NCBI RefSeq assembly: GCF_007992435.1
Contig: NZ_BKAG01000001.1
Coordinates: 336,963-400,962 of the forward strand
Direction: 5' to 3'
From: Prosthecobacter gellanilyticus
GTDB lineage: Bacteria > Verrucomicrobiota > Verrucomicrobiia > Verrucomicrobiales > Verrucomicrobiaceae
DNA length: 64,000 nucleotides
Below, piece by piece: positions 26,501-34,911 of the stretch (within the stretch, counting starts at the first letter, position 1; each line of letters opens with the position of its first letter). Under the pieces are notes generated by a model. It did no database searches. It was given only the letters and a program-made list of their open reading frames with translations, and was not told the origin of the DNA. The translations under genes were made by a program, and so were the position numbers.

Positions 26501-28019
26501 GCAAGAAGGCATCCGCCAGCTTGCGGGTGAAGTTCACCGCCGTGAAAGCATCCGTCACGGAAGCTGTGGTGGCATTGGCCTCGAAGAGGAATTGGTTAGA
26601 CACCAGACGTCCGCTGCCTTTCTCAACCGCCAGGTAGTGCACGGTCTCGCCGGCATGCGTTTGATTCGCCGCCTCTTCTTCATCCAGCTTCAGGGTGAAA
26701 CCGGTGCTCGTCACATTGTAGATGCGCTCGATCACAGCGCTCGTCTCAGCCGTGGTCGCCACTTGGCCGAGCACCACAGGCGCTGCGGTGAAGGCTTCCG
26801 CAAAGGTGCGTGCAGCAGCGGTGTTCGTCACACCGGTCACACGGTTGAACTGCCAGCGCAGGCCGCCGATCACATAGTTACCCTGCTCACCCACGATGTA
26901 GTGCAGAGTCTCTTCCGGATGCGCACCACCGAGGTAGTCCCAGCGGTCCACCTGATACTCAAAGCCGGTGGTCGTCACATTGCGTACACGCACTGCCGCA
27001 GGCTGGCCATTGTTCTGGGTCAGCGGGCCAAAGACCACCACGGGTGTGGTGTAGGTCTTCGCAAAGGTCACCGGTGTCCAGGTGGTTGCATTCGTCTGCG
27101 TGTGCACCAGCTCGCCGACTTCCAGCTTGGATCGCAGCTCACCGAGCGACTCACCGAGCACGAGGTAACCCACATCCTCAGCGGCGTGGTTCGTCTCAGT
27201 GGCGCTGGACTGCTCTTCCTGCAGGAAGATCTCCGCACCTGTGTTGGTCAGATTGCGCTGGCGAATGGTGATGGGATCACCACCGTTCTGCGTCAGTGCC
27301 TGCGCGAAGAACAGCGGCTGCCGGTAGGTGGCACCGAAGGCCAACGTGCTCCAGGCATGGGTCACGCTCGCTCCCGTCTTCGCCACTTTGAAGGCAGCAC
27401 CATCGAGCGTGCCCGTGCCGGTCGCGATCGCGATCCAGCCCACGGACTCGCCAGACAGCGTGGCAGTGTCCCCCTCCTGCGCTTGCAGCTTCAGGCCGAA
27501 ACCGGTGGTCGTCACATTGCGCACACGGGTGGTCAGCGCCTTCGCATTCACCACGGATTCCGCCTGGGCCAGCACCACGGGAGCAGCCCCGAAGGTGATG
27601 CCGAAGGCTGCCGTCTGCTCGGTGTTAGTCACACTTGTGGTTCGGCCCGCACGCCAGGTCACGCCACCGAGAGTGTGCGTTCCAGGCTCGAGCGCCAGAT
27701 AATGCACACTCTCGCTGCCATGCACTCCGTCGAGGTAGTCCCACTCGTCCAGTTGATACTGGAAGCTGGTGGTGGTGACGTTGCGCACTCGCGTGGTCAC
27801 GGCCTCCGCATCGTTGTAGGTCTTGGTCCCCAGCACGACCACGGGAGCCGTGCTGAAGGGACTGGCGAAGTTCACCGTCCGCCACGTGGTGGCATTCGGC
27901 TGGTTGTTGGTGAGCACGCCGGACTCATAAGTCGCGGCGAGTGAGGTTGCCGTCGTCAGCGCAATCGCTGGGAGGATGAATGCGGCCAGCAAGGACCGCT
28001 TTGGGTGGACTGATTTCAT
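23574..28019 (-). CDS. DUF1800 protein with lectin-like repeats, Calx-beta and CHRD domains
   Basis: This 1481-residue secreted protein starts at MKSVHPKRSLLAAFILPAIALTTATSLAA. Residues 30-560 hold about six copies of a roughly 95-residue module ('W..V.FA..F..aPVV....' then 'RVRNVTTTGF...'), resembling H-type lectin domains. A Ca-binding stretch follows (DLDEDGLPDSWEVANG, DPDGDGITNINEYAYSTNP), then a Calx-beta-like domain (about 610-727), a CHRD domain (about 735-865) and the DUF1800 domain to the end (LTRDVARFLTQATYGPT, NYAREILQLFSIGLVARHPDG, FTGWSF). It is the first gene of a three-gene cluster with DUF1501 and the pseudopilin-like gene. The combination suggests cell-surface or matrix binding coupled to an unknown activity. 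The frame to 28145 is longer but lacks support. Confidence 0.88.
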   Translation of the reverse strand: MKSVHPKRSLLAAFILPAIALTTATSLAATYESGVLTNNQPNATTWRTVNFASPFSTAPVVVLGTKTYNDAEAVTTRVRNVTTTSFQYQLDEWDYLDGVHGSESVHYLALEPGTHTLGGVTWRAGRTTSVTNTEQTAAFGITFGAAPVVLAQAESVVNAKALTTRVRNVTTTGFGLKLQAQEGDTATLSGESVGWIAIATGTGTLDGAAFKVAKTGASVTHAWSTLAFGATYRQPLFFAQALTQNGGDPITIRQRNLTNTGAEIFLQEEQSSATETNHAAEDVGYLVLGESLGELRSKLEVGELVHTQTNATTWTPVTFAKTYTTPVVVFGPLTQNNGQPAAVRVRNVTTTGFEYQVDRWDYLGGAHPEETLHYIVGEQGNYVIGGLRWQFNRVTGVTNTAAARTFAEAFTAAPVVLGQVATTAETSAVIERIYNVTSTGFTLKLDEEEAANQTHAGETVHYLAVEKGSGRLVSNQFLFEANATTASVTDAFTAVNFTRKLADAFLLADFQTRNEVDPVVPRQRNLAHNKVDLRAQDEVSLNAETTHAAESAGYLAIAGAVDLDEDGLPDSWEVANGLSPSNATDATLDPDGDGITNINEYAYSTNPNSFDSGGTITVTPLVADGFELEGTAAKFRINRTGGTVPVTVNFTLSGRATITTDYLVQNNSGGALSGGITIGFNAASNDVVIVPVTDSVNEYPETVNLTLSTNSKYVLGSPGVATVNVNDASHIAANEQLFVAFLTKQGSANTFASGIATLYLNGPKNAARVNLSFSGLTSNQTNAYIRYGVTSGVGPELRPTLPIGQVTNETWSLTQVGAITGQDQIEGLFQNGGKWVYLNIGTGNYPAGEITGIFSRQTGSTGFTAPPAPPSLPTLTGDALTRDVARFLTQATYGPTQAEITALVNAINTTHSGNRIAGYNAWIDAQFALDQTKLLDYTQAADAEEWDLRGTSPSNFVNNEEPRHHNRRRAWWLISTKAHDQLRQRVAFALSQILVTSEELTTLRQRHYGLANYYDLLATRADGNYRTLLEEVSKSPIQGKYLSHLQNQKTVLDGQGNVLFSPDENYAREILQLFSIGLVARHPDGTLKLGSDGLPIQTYSNNDITNLARVFTGWSFSKKHGSAGNGYPVEDNTNFFQGNGPAYFQASWTNPLKNFAAYHDTAAKTVLGSNIAAGLNGQQDLTAALDIIFAHPNIAPFISRLLIQRLVTSNPSNGYIYRVAQKFEDNGSGVRGNLKAVVRAILTDYEARSLDVISNVGYGKQKEPIIRYVQLLRAVGATSDIPLTSLSSFGYPAAQLNNFPTGTTRYRFGDTDATLGQTPQAAPSVFNWFLPDFNPGGDVAAAGLVAPELQLSTETSVVRVINYHYTQTHVDNGQNGNPLFGATDALEDNIKLDRTAFVQLYDSEITNGKTVTEALTTVLDQLDVVLTSGNLKERYASAATPNPRSIILEAVSTLPGPPTSAARVKELLYLLVASPEYIHQK

Positions 28020-28080
28020 GGTTGCTAATGCAAGGGTGTGGACATGGACTGCCCTCCTTGAGTGAAGGGTCGGTCGATCA

Positions 28081-28156
28081 GGTGCCTCCAGCGGTCGCTG
28101 GTGGGCGGGGAGGATGCGCGCCGGGCTCGTGGGTGCCTCCAGCATGCGGATGCTGG
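28081..28156. repeat. Tandem GGTGCCTCCAGC hairpins upstream of the DUF1800 gene
   Basis: The 183-base gap between the DUF1800 gene and its upstream neighbour holds two copies of GGTGCCTCCAGC (28081-28092 and 28132-28143). Each continues into a small hairpin: CCAGC-GGTC-GCTGG (28088-28101) and CCAGCAT-GCGG-ATGCTGG (28139-28156). They may shape the leader RNA. No gene is seen in this gap. Confidence 0.55.
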
Positions 28157-28202
28157 TCGGTGGCCGGGGTGGGTGGCGAATCCGAAAGTGTTGTTGGTTA
28201 GG

Positions 28203-28661
28203 TCAGGCGCTCAGCACGACCTTGGACTGCTCGTCATGCCGGAGGATGCTGAGGATGTGATGCACATGCGCGATGACATCATTCGCGCTCTCCGTCTCGC
28301 TGCGGAACTCATCGTGCGAAGGGGCACCTTTGGTGCTGGAGATGCTGATGGAAGCAGGGCGAAAATCGATCTGGCCTGGCAGCCTGCCCTGAAAGGAAAA
28401 GGTGCCGGAGATGCGAATCTGAAAGGGAGCCCGCACCTGCTGTTTCAAAGGAGTGACACACAGCTGCACCGGGCGGCCAGAAAGCGATTGAAGCGGCTGG
28501 CTCGGAGTCAGGATCAGCACTTCATAGTCGGGCGCGAGCTTCCGCAGGCTCTTCTTGAACTCGTCCAGTTTCATCCATGAGGTGACCGGTGCCGGATGAG
28601 AATCCTGAAGCATTTGCTCAAGCAGCAACTCGCGGGCGATGGCCTTTTGCAGGGTGTTCAT
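28203..28661 (-). CDS. Hypothetical protein
   Basis: With the start at MNTLQKAIARELLLEQMLQ the product has 152 residues; the frame is open further to 28808. It is soluble and shows no signal peptide. An N-terminal helix is followed by SWMKLDEFKKSLRKLAPDYEVLILTPSQ, then beta-rich segments (VQLCVTPLKQQVRAPFQIRISGTFSFQG, IDFRPASISISSTKG) and a C-terminal helix with histidines (VIAHVHHILSILRHDEQSK). I do not recognise a family. It lies upstream of the DUF1800 gene on the same strand, 183 bases away. Confidence 0.6.
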   Translation of the reverse strand: MNTLQKAIARELLLEQMLQDSHPAPVTSWMKLDEFKKSLRKLAPDYEVLILTPSQPLQSLSGRPVQLCVTPLKQQVRAPFQIRISGTFSFQGRLPGQIDFRPASISISSTKGAPSHDEFRSETESANDVIAHVHHILSILRHDEQSKVVLSA

Positions 28662-28911
28662 GGGGGGAGGTGTTTGAAGATGATTCCGAGGAAGATCAGA
28701 CATAATCATGTGGAACTGGCCTTCCTTCGTGGGATGAGCCGCAAACCGCAGGTCGCGACGGGTTTCCTGTTTGGGGATCACCTCCTTCATGACGAAGGAT
28801 GCTCGCAACGCTTATATCATATTGATCCGGTAGGATTATGGGCGCAAGCAAAAAGATGGTCTCCTTGCGAGAGATTTACAAATCGGCCTCAAGCGCGACG
28901 GATCGAGCAGA

Positions 28912-30399
28912 CTACTTCGCCAGTGCCTCATCAAACCTCGCGATGAGTTCCGCGCTATCCTCGAGACCTGCTGACACGCGGATCAAATGCTTCGGCACAC
29001 CGCAGCTCGCGGCCCAGGCCAGTTCATCATAGTGCGCGAGCAGCGTGTAAGGGCACACCAAGGTAAAGTTTGTCCCCAGGCTCGGTCCCTTGCACACACG
29101 CAGTGCATCATAAAAACGCTCGCTCGTGTACTCAGCATCCTTGAGCAGGAAGGAGAACAGGCAGCCATGACCACCGCCTTCACGACGGATGAACTCATAG
29201 CCTACACCACCGTCCTGCTTCGCATGCCAGACCTTCTCGACCTTCGGATGCGAACTCAGATACTCGGCGAGAGCCAGCGCATTGCGGCTCATGCCTTCGG
29301 CACGTTGCACGAAGTCGCGGCTGTTCCGTTCCAGCGCCACGGCATCACCACGCCAGAGAATGTGGTCCGCGTTTTCCGTGAGGAAGGCGGAGAAGGCCGC
29401 ATGATGCGGCGAGGCGCGGTTCAAGATGACACCGCCTGCAAGCACATCACCCTCACCTGAAAAGGTTTTGGTTAGGCTGGTGGTGGTGAGGTCGGCCACC
29501 TTCAGCGCATTCGCATGCACCACCGTGGAGATGGTGTCATCGATGATGATTGGCACACCGGGCTGCGACTGCGCACGGATGGCGAGCAGTCGCTCAAGAT
29601 CCACACAGCGGAGCAGGGGATTGCTCGGCGCTTCGCAGAAGAGGCCCGCGATAGGCTCGGATTTCAGCAGTGTTTCCAGCTTGCCATATTCCTGATCATC
29701 AATCATCGGCAGGAAGTGCGCTCCGCTGCCAAACATCTCCTGCAGCTTCAGCACATCCACATACGGGAAGTCGAGCTGCACCGTTTTGCGCCCCGGGAAG
29801 AGCGTGGTGAGCATACGGTGCACCGCAAAGTTCGCCGCCATGCCGGAAGGGAAAAGAAACACATCCTCCGCCTGCTGGCCGGCAAGCTCCGCCAGCCGCT
29901 GACGAATCGTTTGGTTGGCCGCTAGGCCTTCGGCTTCTGTCGCCTCGGTCTTGCGTGTGCCCAGTGTCTCACAGGCCTGACGCGTGCTCACGATCTCACC
30001 GCAGAAGCGCCAGAAGCGACGAGCCTTCACATAGGCATCAGCCGGGAACACGACCACGCCCAGTCCATCGCGCCAGGTTTCCGCACGCCCCGTGAATCCA
30101 TCACGCGCGATGAACTCCACGCACCTCTGCGCATGCAGCACTTTCGGGGACACCAGGCAGCGTTCACCTTCGTGGGCGAGATCCTTTTCCGCTGCTGCAA
30201 AAAGCTGGCTAACCGCAGGCGGGCAGCAGAAGCGCGGATACCCCGAGCGAAATTTGGAAACGATCTCCTGATCCCCCTCCTCATAGCCAATGACATGCTT
30301 CCACAAAGGCAGGCTGACACTGACACCGAACTCGTCATCAGGCAGCGGACTGCCCAGCGAGTCGGCCTGCCAGAGAGGGTGGTTCAAGAGGTCGGACAT
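28912..30399 (-). CDS. Cystathionine gamma-synthase-like PLP enzyme, fungal-type long form
   Basis: A PLP-dependent enzyme of the Cys/Met metabolism family, which makes or breaks cystathionine-type thioethers. The 495-residue product has the family core: FPSGMAANFAV (184-194), EAPSNPLLRCVDL (256-268), IIIDDTIST (285-292), and the PLP lysine in SLTKTFSGEGD at Lys311. The first 140 residues are an extra domain (VSVSLPLWKHVIGYEEGDQEIVSKFRSGYPRF) not present in standard bacterial MetB. It resembles, from memory, the N-terminal region of fungal cystathionine gamma-synthases. The gene stands alone. I saw no SAM-type riboswitch in the 126-base upstream gap. Exact substrate (O-acylhomoserine type) is not fixed by sequence. 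Confidence 0.85.
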   Translation of the reverse strand: MSDLLNHPLWQADSLGSPLPDDEFGVSVSLPLWKHVIGYEEGDQEIVSKFRSGYPRFCCPPAVSQLFAAAEKDLAHEGERCLVSPKVLHAQRCVEFIARDGFTGRAETWRDGLGVVVFPADAYVKARRFWRFCGEIVSTRQACETLGTRKTEATEAEGLAANQTIRQRLAELAGQQAEDVFLFPSGMAANFAVHRMLTTLFPGRKTVQLDFPYVDVLKLQEMFGSGAHFLPMIDDQEYGKLETLLKSEPIAGLFCEAPSNPLLRCVDLERLLAIRAQSQPGVPIIIDDTISTVVHANALKVADLTTTSLTKTFSGEGDVLAGGVILNRASPHHAAFSAFLTENADHILWRGDAVALERNSRDFVQRAEGMSRNALALAEYLSSHPKVEKVWHAKQDGGVGYEFIRREGGGHGCLFSFLLKDAEYTSERFYDALRVCKGPSLGTNFTLVCPYTLLAHYDELAWAASCGVPKHLIRVSAGLEDSAELIARFDEALAK

Positions 30400-30525
30400 G
30401 GAGGGGCATCTTCGTTAAAGGGACTTCGGCGAGTTGGCAAGATGCGGTTCAGCCGAGCCCGTTTTCCAGTATGGTGGAAGCCCTAGCGGGGTGAGACAAA
30501 AGCATTTGTTCCGGGAACTCTGTAT

Positions 30526-30987
30526 TCACAACGGGGTGTTGTCACTCCGGATCCAGGTTGGCGAGGAATGATCCCCCTCGCTGAACCTAACATACCAATG
30601 ATCATACCAATCCGGGTGATCTCCCGGCGTCTGGTCGCCAGGCACATGCAGCCGGTGGCCGGTGGAAAAGATGATGTCTAGTTCACCATCCTCTTGGGCG
30701 CGTATGGATTCCACGCTTGAACCCAAAACCGGGCGGAAGTGCTCCCACCAGCTTTGTTCGAAAGCCTGAAACTGCTGTTCGTCAGGAATCGGATAGCTCG
30801 CAGAGTCCGTGATCAAGGTTTGCCCAATGCCAAACTGCCAGGGAGGATCGATCCAAAGATAGTCACCCTTCTTCCTGTTCTCACTCCGATGCAGTTTGAT
30901 TGAATTGCAAGCCAGGGTGAGAGACCATGGATGGCCGATCCACTGATGCAGTTTTCCACCATCGCGCCGGTAGTCGTTGGCAGACAT
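30526..30987 (-). CDS. Hypothetical protein cotranscribed with aroC
   Basis: The 153-residue product starts at MSANDYRRDGGKLHQWIGHPWSL, only one base after the aroC stop codon, so translational coupling is likely. It is rich in Trp and His (HQWIGHPWSL, YLWIDPPWQFG, SWWEHFRP, HPDWYDHWYVRF) and has no signal peptide or membrane helix. The 'GELDIIFSTGHRLHVPGD' strand pair recalls small beta-rich proteins of the immunity/DUF6188 kind, but I cannot assign it. The longer frame up to 31128 overlaps aroC and is not used. Confidence 0.6.
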   Translation of the reverse strand: MSANDYRRDGGKLHQWIGHPWSLTLACNSIKLHRSENRKKGDYLWIDPPWQFGIGQTLITDSASYPIPDEQQFQAFEQSWWEHFRPVLGSSVESIRAQEDGELDIIFSTGHRLHVPGDQTPGDHPDWYDHWYVRFSEGDHSSPTWIRSDNTPL

Positions 30988-30988
30988 T

Positions 30989-32068
30989 TTACCCGCACTG
31001 CGCCCGCTGCCGCAGGAAATGGTCCGCCAGCACCAGATGCACCATGGCCTCGACCATCGGCACGGCTCTCGGCAGCACGCAGGCATCATGGCGACCGCGC
31101 GCGGCCAGCGTGGTTTCCTGCTTATCATTCGTCACAGTGTTCTGCTCGCGCAGTACGGTGGCGGTGGGCTTGAAGGCCACACGGAAGACGATCTCCTCGC
31201 CATTGCTGATGCCACCCTGGATGCCGCCGCTGCGATTCGTGCGGGTGCGGACGTTGCCGCCATCCATGTAAAACTCGTCGTTGTGCTCCAGGCCGGTCAT
31301 GAGCGTGCCGGAGAAACCGCTGCCGATCTCAAAACCCTTCGTCGCAGGCAGGCTCATCATGGCCTTGGCCAGATCCGCCTCCAGCTTGTCAAACACCGGC
31401 TCACCCAGCCCTGTCGGCACGCCACGGACCACGCACTCGACGACTCCGCCGACGCTGTTGCCCTCGCTGCGCACCTTCTCGATGAGCTCGATCATGCGCT
31501 CTGCGGCTTCAGGATCACAGGTGCGGACGATGTTGGACTCGATGCCCTCGGCCGTGAGATTCGCCGGAACCTTCGCCTCGATGTCCTTGATGGTCTTCAC
31601 ATAGGCCAGGCACTCGTAACCCGGCACGCTGTGCTGCAGCACCTTGCGCGCGATGGCGCCTGCGGCGACTCGGCCGATGGTCTCGCGGGCGCTGGAGCGA
31701 CCGCCACCGGACACCGCACGGATGCCGTACTTGGCATCATACGTGTAGTCCGCGTGGCTGGGGCGGTAGGCCTGCTGCATCTCCGTGTAGGCGGAGGGGC
31801 GCTGGTCGGTATTGCGGACAAAGAGACCGATGGGTGTGCCCAGGGTCTGGCCATCCAGCACGCCGGAAAGGATCTCGGCGGTGTCGTCCTCCTTGCGCGG
31901 AGTCACGATCTTGCTCTGGCCCGGGCGGCGGCGGTTCAGCTCATGCTGGATGTCTTCCACCGTCAGCGGAATACGCGGCGGACAGCCGTCCACGACAACC
32001 CCGACGCCGGGGCCATGGGATTCACCCCAGGTGCTGATGCGAAAAAGTGTGCCGAGACTGCTGGACAT
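30989..32068 (-). CDS. aroC: Chorismate synthase
   Basis: AroC makes chorismate from 5-enolpyruvylshikimate-3-phosphate with reduced FMN, the last shared step of aromatic amino acid synthesis. The 359-residue product starts [28 protein letters not shown] just upstream supports this over the longer frame to 32104. Family signatures are [72 protein letters not shown] and the C-terminal [14 protein letters not shown] with [18 protein letters not shown]. It is followed at once by a hypothetical gene on the same strand. No other shikimate genes are nearby. Confidence 0.97.
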   Translation of the reverse strand: MSSSLGTLFRISTWGESHGPGVGVVVDGCPPRIPLTVEDIQHELNRRRPGQSKIVTPRKEDDTAEILSGVLDGQTLGTPIGLFVRNTDQRPSAYTEMQQAYRPSHADYTYDAKYGIRAVSGGGRSSARETIGRVAAGAIARKVLQHSVPGYECLAYVKTIKDIEAKVPANLTAEGIESNIVRTCDPEAAERMIELIEKVRSEGNSVGGVVECVVRGVPTGLGEPVFDKLEADLAKAMMSLPATKGFEIGSGFSGTLMTGLEHNDEFYMDGGNVRTRTNRSGGIQGGISNGEEIVFRVAFKPTATVLREQNTVTNDKQETTLAARGRHDACVLPRAVPMVEAMVHLVLADHFLRQRAQCG

Positions 32069-32163
32069 AAGTCCTTTAGATAAACGGAACCCGGCCCTGT
32101 GCAATCAATCCATGCCATCAATGGCAGCCAGTGCTGTTCAGGCGATTTTAGGCCCGCCCCGGG

Positions 32164-32682
32164 TCACACCTCCACCGGATGCTCCGGAGTCGGCAGCACC
32201 AGCTGATACATTGCCAGATCCAGCCAGCGGCCAAATTTATACCCCGCCTCGCGAATCTGCCCGCAAGGCGTGAACCCCGCCTTCTCATGCAGCGCGATGC
32301 TCGTGGCATTCTGCGCATCGATGACCCCGATCATCATATGAAAATCCTGGCCCCTGGCGCGCTCGATGAGCTTCTGCAGCATCAGCTTCCCCAGGCCCCG
32401 GCCCCGAAAGCGCGTATCCACGTAGATGGAGTGCTCCACGCTGTATTTATAGGCCGCATGAGCCCGCCAGGGTCCATAACTGCCAAAAGCCATCAGCTCG
32501 CCCTTCTCATCCAGCACCCCGATCACCGGCAGGTTCTTCTCCTCCTTCACCTCAAACCAGGACTCCATGTACTCGCGCGAGCGCGGCACATAGTCGTAAA
32601 GCGCCGTCGAGTTCACGATGGCTTCATTAAAAATGGCACGGATGGGCTCGAGATACTCACGCCCGCAATCAATCCAGGTCAT
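32164..32682 (-). CDS. GNAT acetyltransferase, phosphinothricin N-acetyltransferase type
   Basis: The 172-residue product is a small acetyl-CoA-dependent N-acetyltransferase. The family markers are IRAIFNEAIVNSTALYDYVPRS near the N terminus and VEHSIYVDTRFRGRGLGKLMLQKLIERA (the acetyl-CoA-binding RGRGLG loop). HMMIGVIDAQNATSIALHEKAGFTPCGQIREAGYKFGRWLDLAMYQL completes the fold. This pattern is that of the PAT/YncA group, which acetylates amino-acid-like toxins or methionine sulfone/sulfoximine. The natural substrate is unknown. It stands alone between aroC and the glycoside hydrolase gene. Confidence 0.92.
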   Translation of the reverse strand: MTWIDCGREYLEPIRAIFNEAIVNSTALYDYVPRSREYMESWFEVKEEKNLPVIGVLDEKGELMAFGSYGPWRAHAAYKYSVEHSIYVDTRFRGRGLGKLMLQKLIERARGQDFHMMIGVIDAQNATSIALHEKAGFTPCGQIREAGYKFGRWLDLAMYQLVLPTPEHPVEV

Positions 32683-32725
32683 GCCCTCAGGCTAGGCGGC
32701 CCATCTTCGGCTGGCAATACTAGTG

Positions 32726-34861
32726 TCACTTTCCCTTCACCTCGAACCGCGGATCCTCCCACTTGAAGGCCGCTCGCTTGCCCATGAGCAGGTCGTAGAT
32801 GGTGTGGTTCGTCTTCATCATCTCCGCCACCATGTCCTTCCAGGGACGGTCCGCCACGCTGATGAGACCGGTGTTGTAGCTCTCGCCATTGTACTTGCTG
32901 AACCAGCGGCCCGTGGTCGCTTGGTCCACCAGTGTGAACCACTCGATGCCGATCACAAAACCTAGCGCGGCACTCTGCTCGACGTAGTTGCGATAGGCCA
33001 GACCACGTTCCTGCTGGCTGCTGACCTCACGTCCGCCGATGAGCCCGCTGTCCTTCGGTGAAGACCAGAAGAACTCGCTCAGCATCATCGGCTTGCCACC
33101 GGTCCATTCATGATAGCGCTTCAGCGCCACGGTATCGACGCCTAACGTGTAGTAGTTGTAGGACACCACATCGAGGTGCTTGCCCATGATGCGGCAGAGC
33201 TGCTCGTCCTCGATCGTGATCGGCTGCAGGCGGCTGCCGATGAGCAAATGATTCGCGTCATGCTGGCGATATAGCTTCTCGATCTGAGCAAAGTAGGTCT
33301 CGAGGAACTCACCGACAAACGCCTTCACATCCGCCTTCGCTGCATCGGTGGTCACGGCCAGACCCGCGTCCAGCAGTTCCTCAAAAGAGCCCGCCTTGGC
33401 GTGCCAGGAAGTGTTGTAAGCCTCCACCGTCTTATACTTGTCCTTCAACACAGCCACCAGGCGCTGCTTGCAGGCATGCTTGCCCGGTAGTGAAGGGATC
33501 ACGCGCGGCAGTTCGTCATAACGCGGCTCGTTCACAATGAACCAGCCAATCAGCAGCGGATCATTCGCACGCTGCGGCACCTCGCGGGCGATGTTCTCCG
33601 CCAGCTTCGCCGCCGTGGCCGCATCATATGGATCCCACACCTCATGCGCCCCCGGAATGCGCGGCACACCTTCCCACTCATTGATCGGCAGATGGGTCAC
33701 ATAGGGGAAGCTCGCCATCACATGCGCGGATGACGGGATCGGACTGAAGGCACCGATGGAATTGAAGCCCCACTTGCGCACACGCTCGATCATCCGCGCC
33801 GCATGAGTGTCATAGTCATAGGCCGAACCAAATTTGCGGATGACATTCGAGAGATAGAAAGAGAAATGCGCATCGCCATCCCCCGGACGGAAGGCGCTGG
33901 CATATTCACCCTCGGCCTTTGGGAGCCATTCATAGATGCCTTCACGACCTTTGACATAGGTGTAATCATCGTTAGGAGCGAAGCCGCAAAGACCGAAGTG
34001 GAAAAACGCATTGCCCTCCGGATCCACCAGCCACCACTTCTCCTGCTTCTGCTCCACGTGGAAGAAGCCCGTCTTCTTCAGCCCCAGCGCCTCACCGCTG
34101 CCTGGCTGGCCGCCAAACGTGTCCAGCTTCGGCGTCTCGATGCCCGCATAGTAAACTTTGTCCACCTCCACATCGGCCTTTAGATCTTCGAGACTCTTGA
34201 GCTTGTTCGGGAACGTGTCCTTCAAACTCTGTCCGAATGGATCAATGAGCTTCGCCACCGATGCGAGATCCGAGGACACCTTGATCTTCGCCGTCGGATG
34301 ATCGGCATTGTAAGGCACCACAAACATCCAGTGATACACCGCCCAGTTCCATTCGCGGTTATCCGTCAGTTGTTGGAACGCATAGTCCGGCGTGGTGAAG
34401 CTCACACTCTGCCCCTGCGCATTCTTCACCAGAAAGCTCGTCGCGTTCAGGCTCGCGATCTGCGGCGGCGTGGACTTCTCCGCCGGAAACACCCCCTCCT
34501 TCTCCGCGATCTTCCACGAGCCACCCTTGGCAAACCCGATGTCGATCAGCGTCGTCATCTTCCACGACTTCACATCCGCCGGGATCCCCTTGAAGCTCAC
34601 CTCGATCTCATCCTTCACCACCGACACCGCGCACTCCGCCCCACCTTCATAGCGCACCGTCGCGCTTGAGCCCGCTGTCTTCACCTCGATCTGCTTGTGC
34701 ACAGGCCCCTGACTGCCATCGACAAACTCCGGATAAGTCAGAATAAAGCTCCCCAAACTCCCCGCGCCGACTTCAACACCAGCGCCGGTGGTTTTCAAAT
34801 CAGCGGCGGAAAGAGATGACGTCAGGAGAGCTAGGCCAAGGCAAAGAAGCGTGCGGAGCAT
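32726..34861 (-). CDS. Secreted glycoside hydrolase, agarase-like (clan GH-A fold)
   Basis: The 711-residue product starts with a signal peptide (MLRTLLCLGLALLTSSLSAA). A beta-sandwich N-terminal domain of about 230 residues comes first. The catalytic barrel opens at GFFHVEQKQEKWWLVDPEGNAFFHFGLCGF. FIVNEPRYDELP carries the candidate acid/base Glu after Asn, and PMMLSEFFWSSPKDSG the candidate nucleophile Glu, the arrangement of clan GH-A enzymes. The WWLVDPEGNAFFHFG block is what I recall from beta-agarases and GH50-like proteins. Substrate is inferred only: a galactan or related algal-type polysaccharide. It stands alone, without transporter or regulator neighbours. Confidence 0.82.
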   Translation of the reverse strand: MLRTLLCLGLALLTSSLSAADLKTTGAGVEVGAGSLGSFILTYPEFVDGSQGPVHKQIEVKTAGSSATVRYEGGAECAVSVVKDEIEVSFKGIPADVKSWKMTTLIDIGFAKGGSWKIAEKEGVFPAEKSTPPQIASLNATSFLVKNAQGQSVSFTTPDYAFQQLTDNREWNWAVYHWMFVVPYNADHPTAKIKVSSDLASVAKLIDPFGQSLKDTFPNKLKSLEDLKADVEVDKVYYAGIETPKLDTFGGQPGSGEALGLKKTGFFHVEQKQEKWWLVDPEGNAFFHFGLCGFAPNDDYTYVKGREGIYEWLPKAEGEYASAFRPGDGDAHFSFYLSNVIRKFGSAYDYDTHAARMIERVRKWGFNSIGAFSPIPSSAHVMASFPYVTHLPINEWEGVPRIPGAHEVWDPYDAATAAKLAENIAREVPQRANDPLLIGWFIVNEPRYDELPRVIPSLPGKHACKQRLVAVLKDKYKTVEAYNTSWHAKAGSFEELLDAGLAVTTDAAKADVKAFVGEFLETYFAQIEKLYRQHDANHLLIGSRLQPITIEDEQLCRIMGKHLDVVSYNYYTLGVDTVALKRYHEWTGGKPMMLSEFFWSSPKDSGLIGGREVSSQQERGLAYRNYVEQSAALGFVIGIEWFTLVDQATTGRWFSKYNGESYNTGLISVADRPWKDMVAEMMKTNHTIYDLLMGKRAAFKWEDPRFEVKGK

Positions 34862-34911
34862 GCTTCAGATTGGATGGGTGCCCGCGAACGTGCAACATCG
34901 AGAAGAGCACC

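Noticed and set aside
30500..30520. Second LexA-like site (TTGTTCCGGGAAC)
   Set aside because: The spacing between the half sites does not fit TGTTC-N4-GAACA, and it is not placed before an SOS gene.
30400..30525. Possible SAM-type riboswitch upstream of the cystathionine gamma-synthase-like gene
   Set aside because: The gap is short and I could not find the conserved core of any SAM or SAH riboswitch class.
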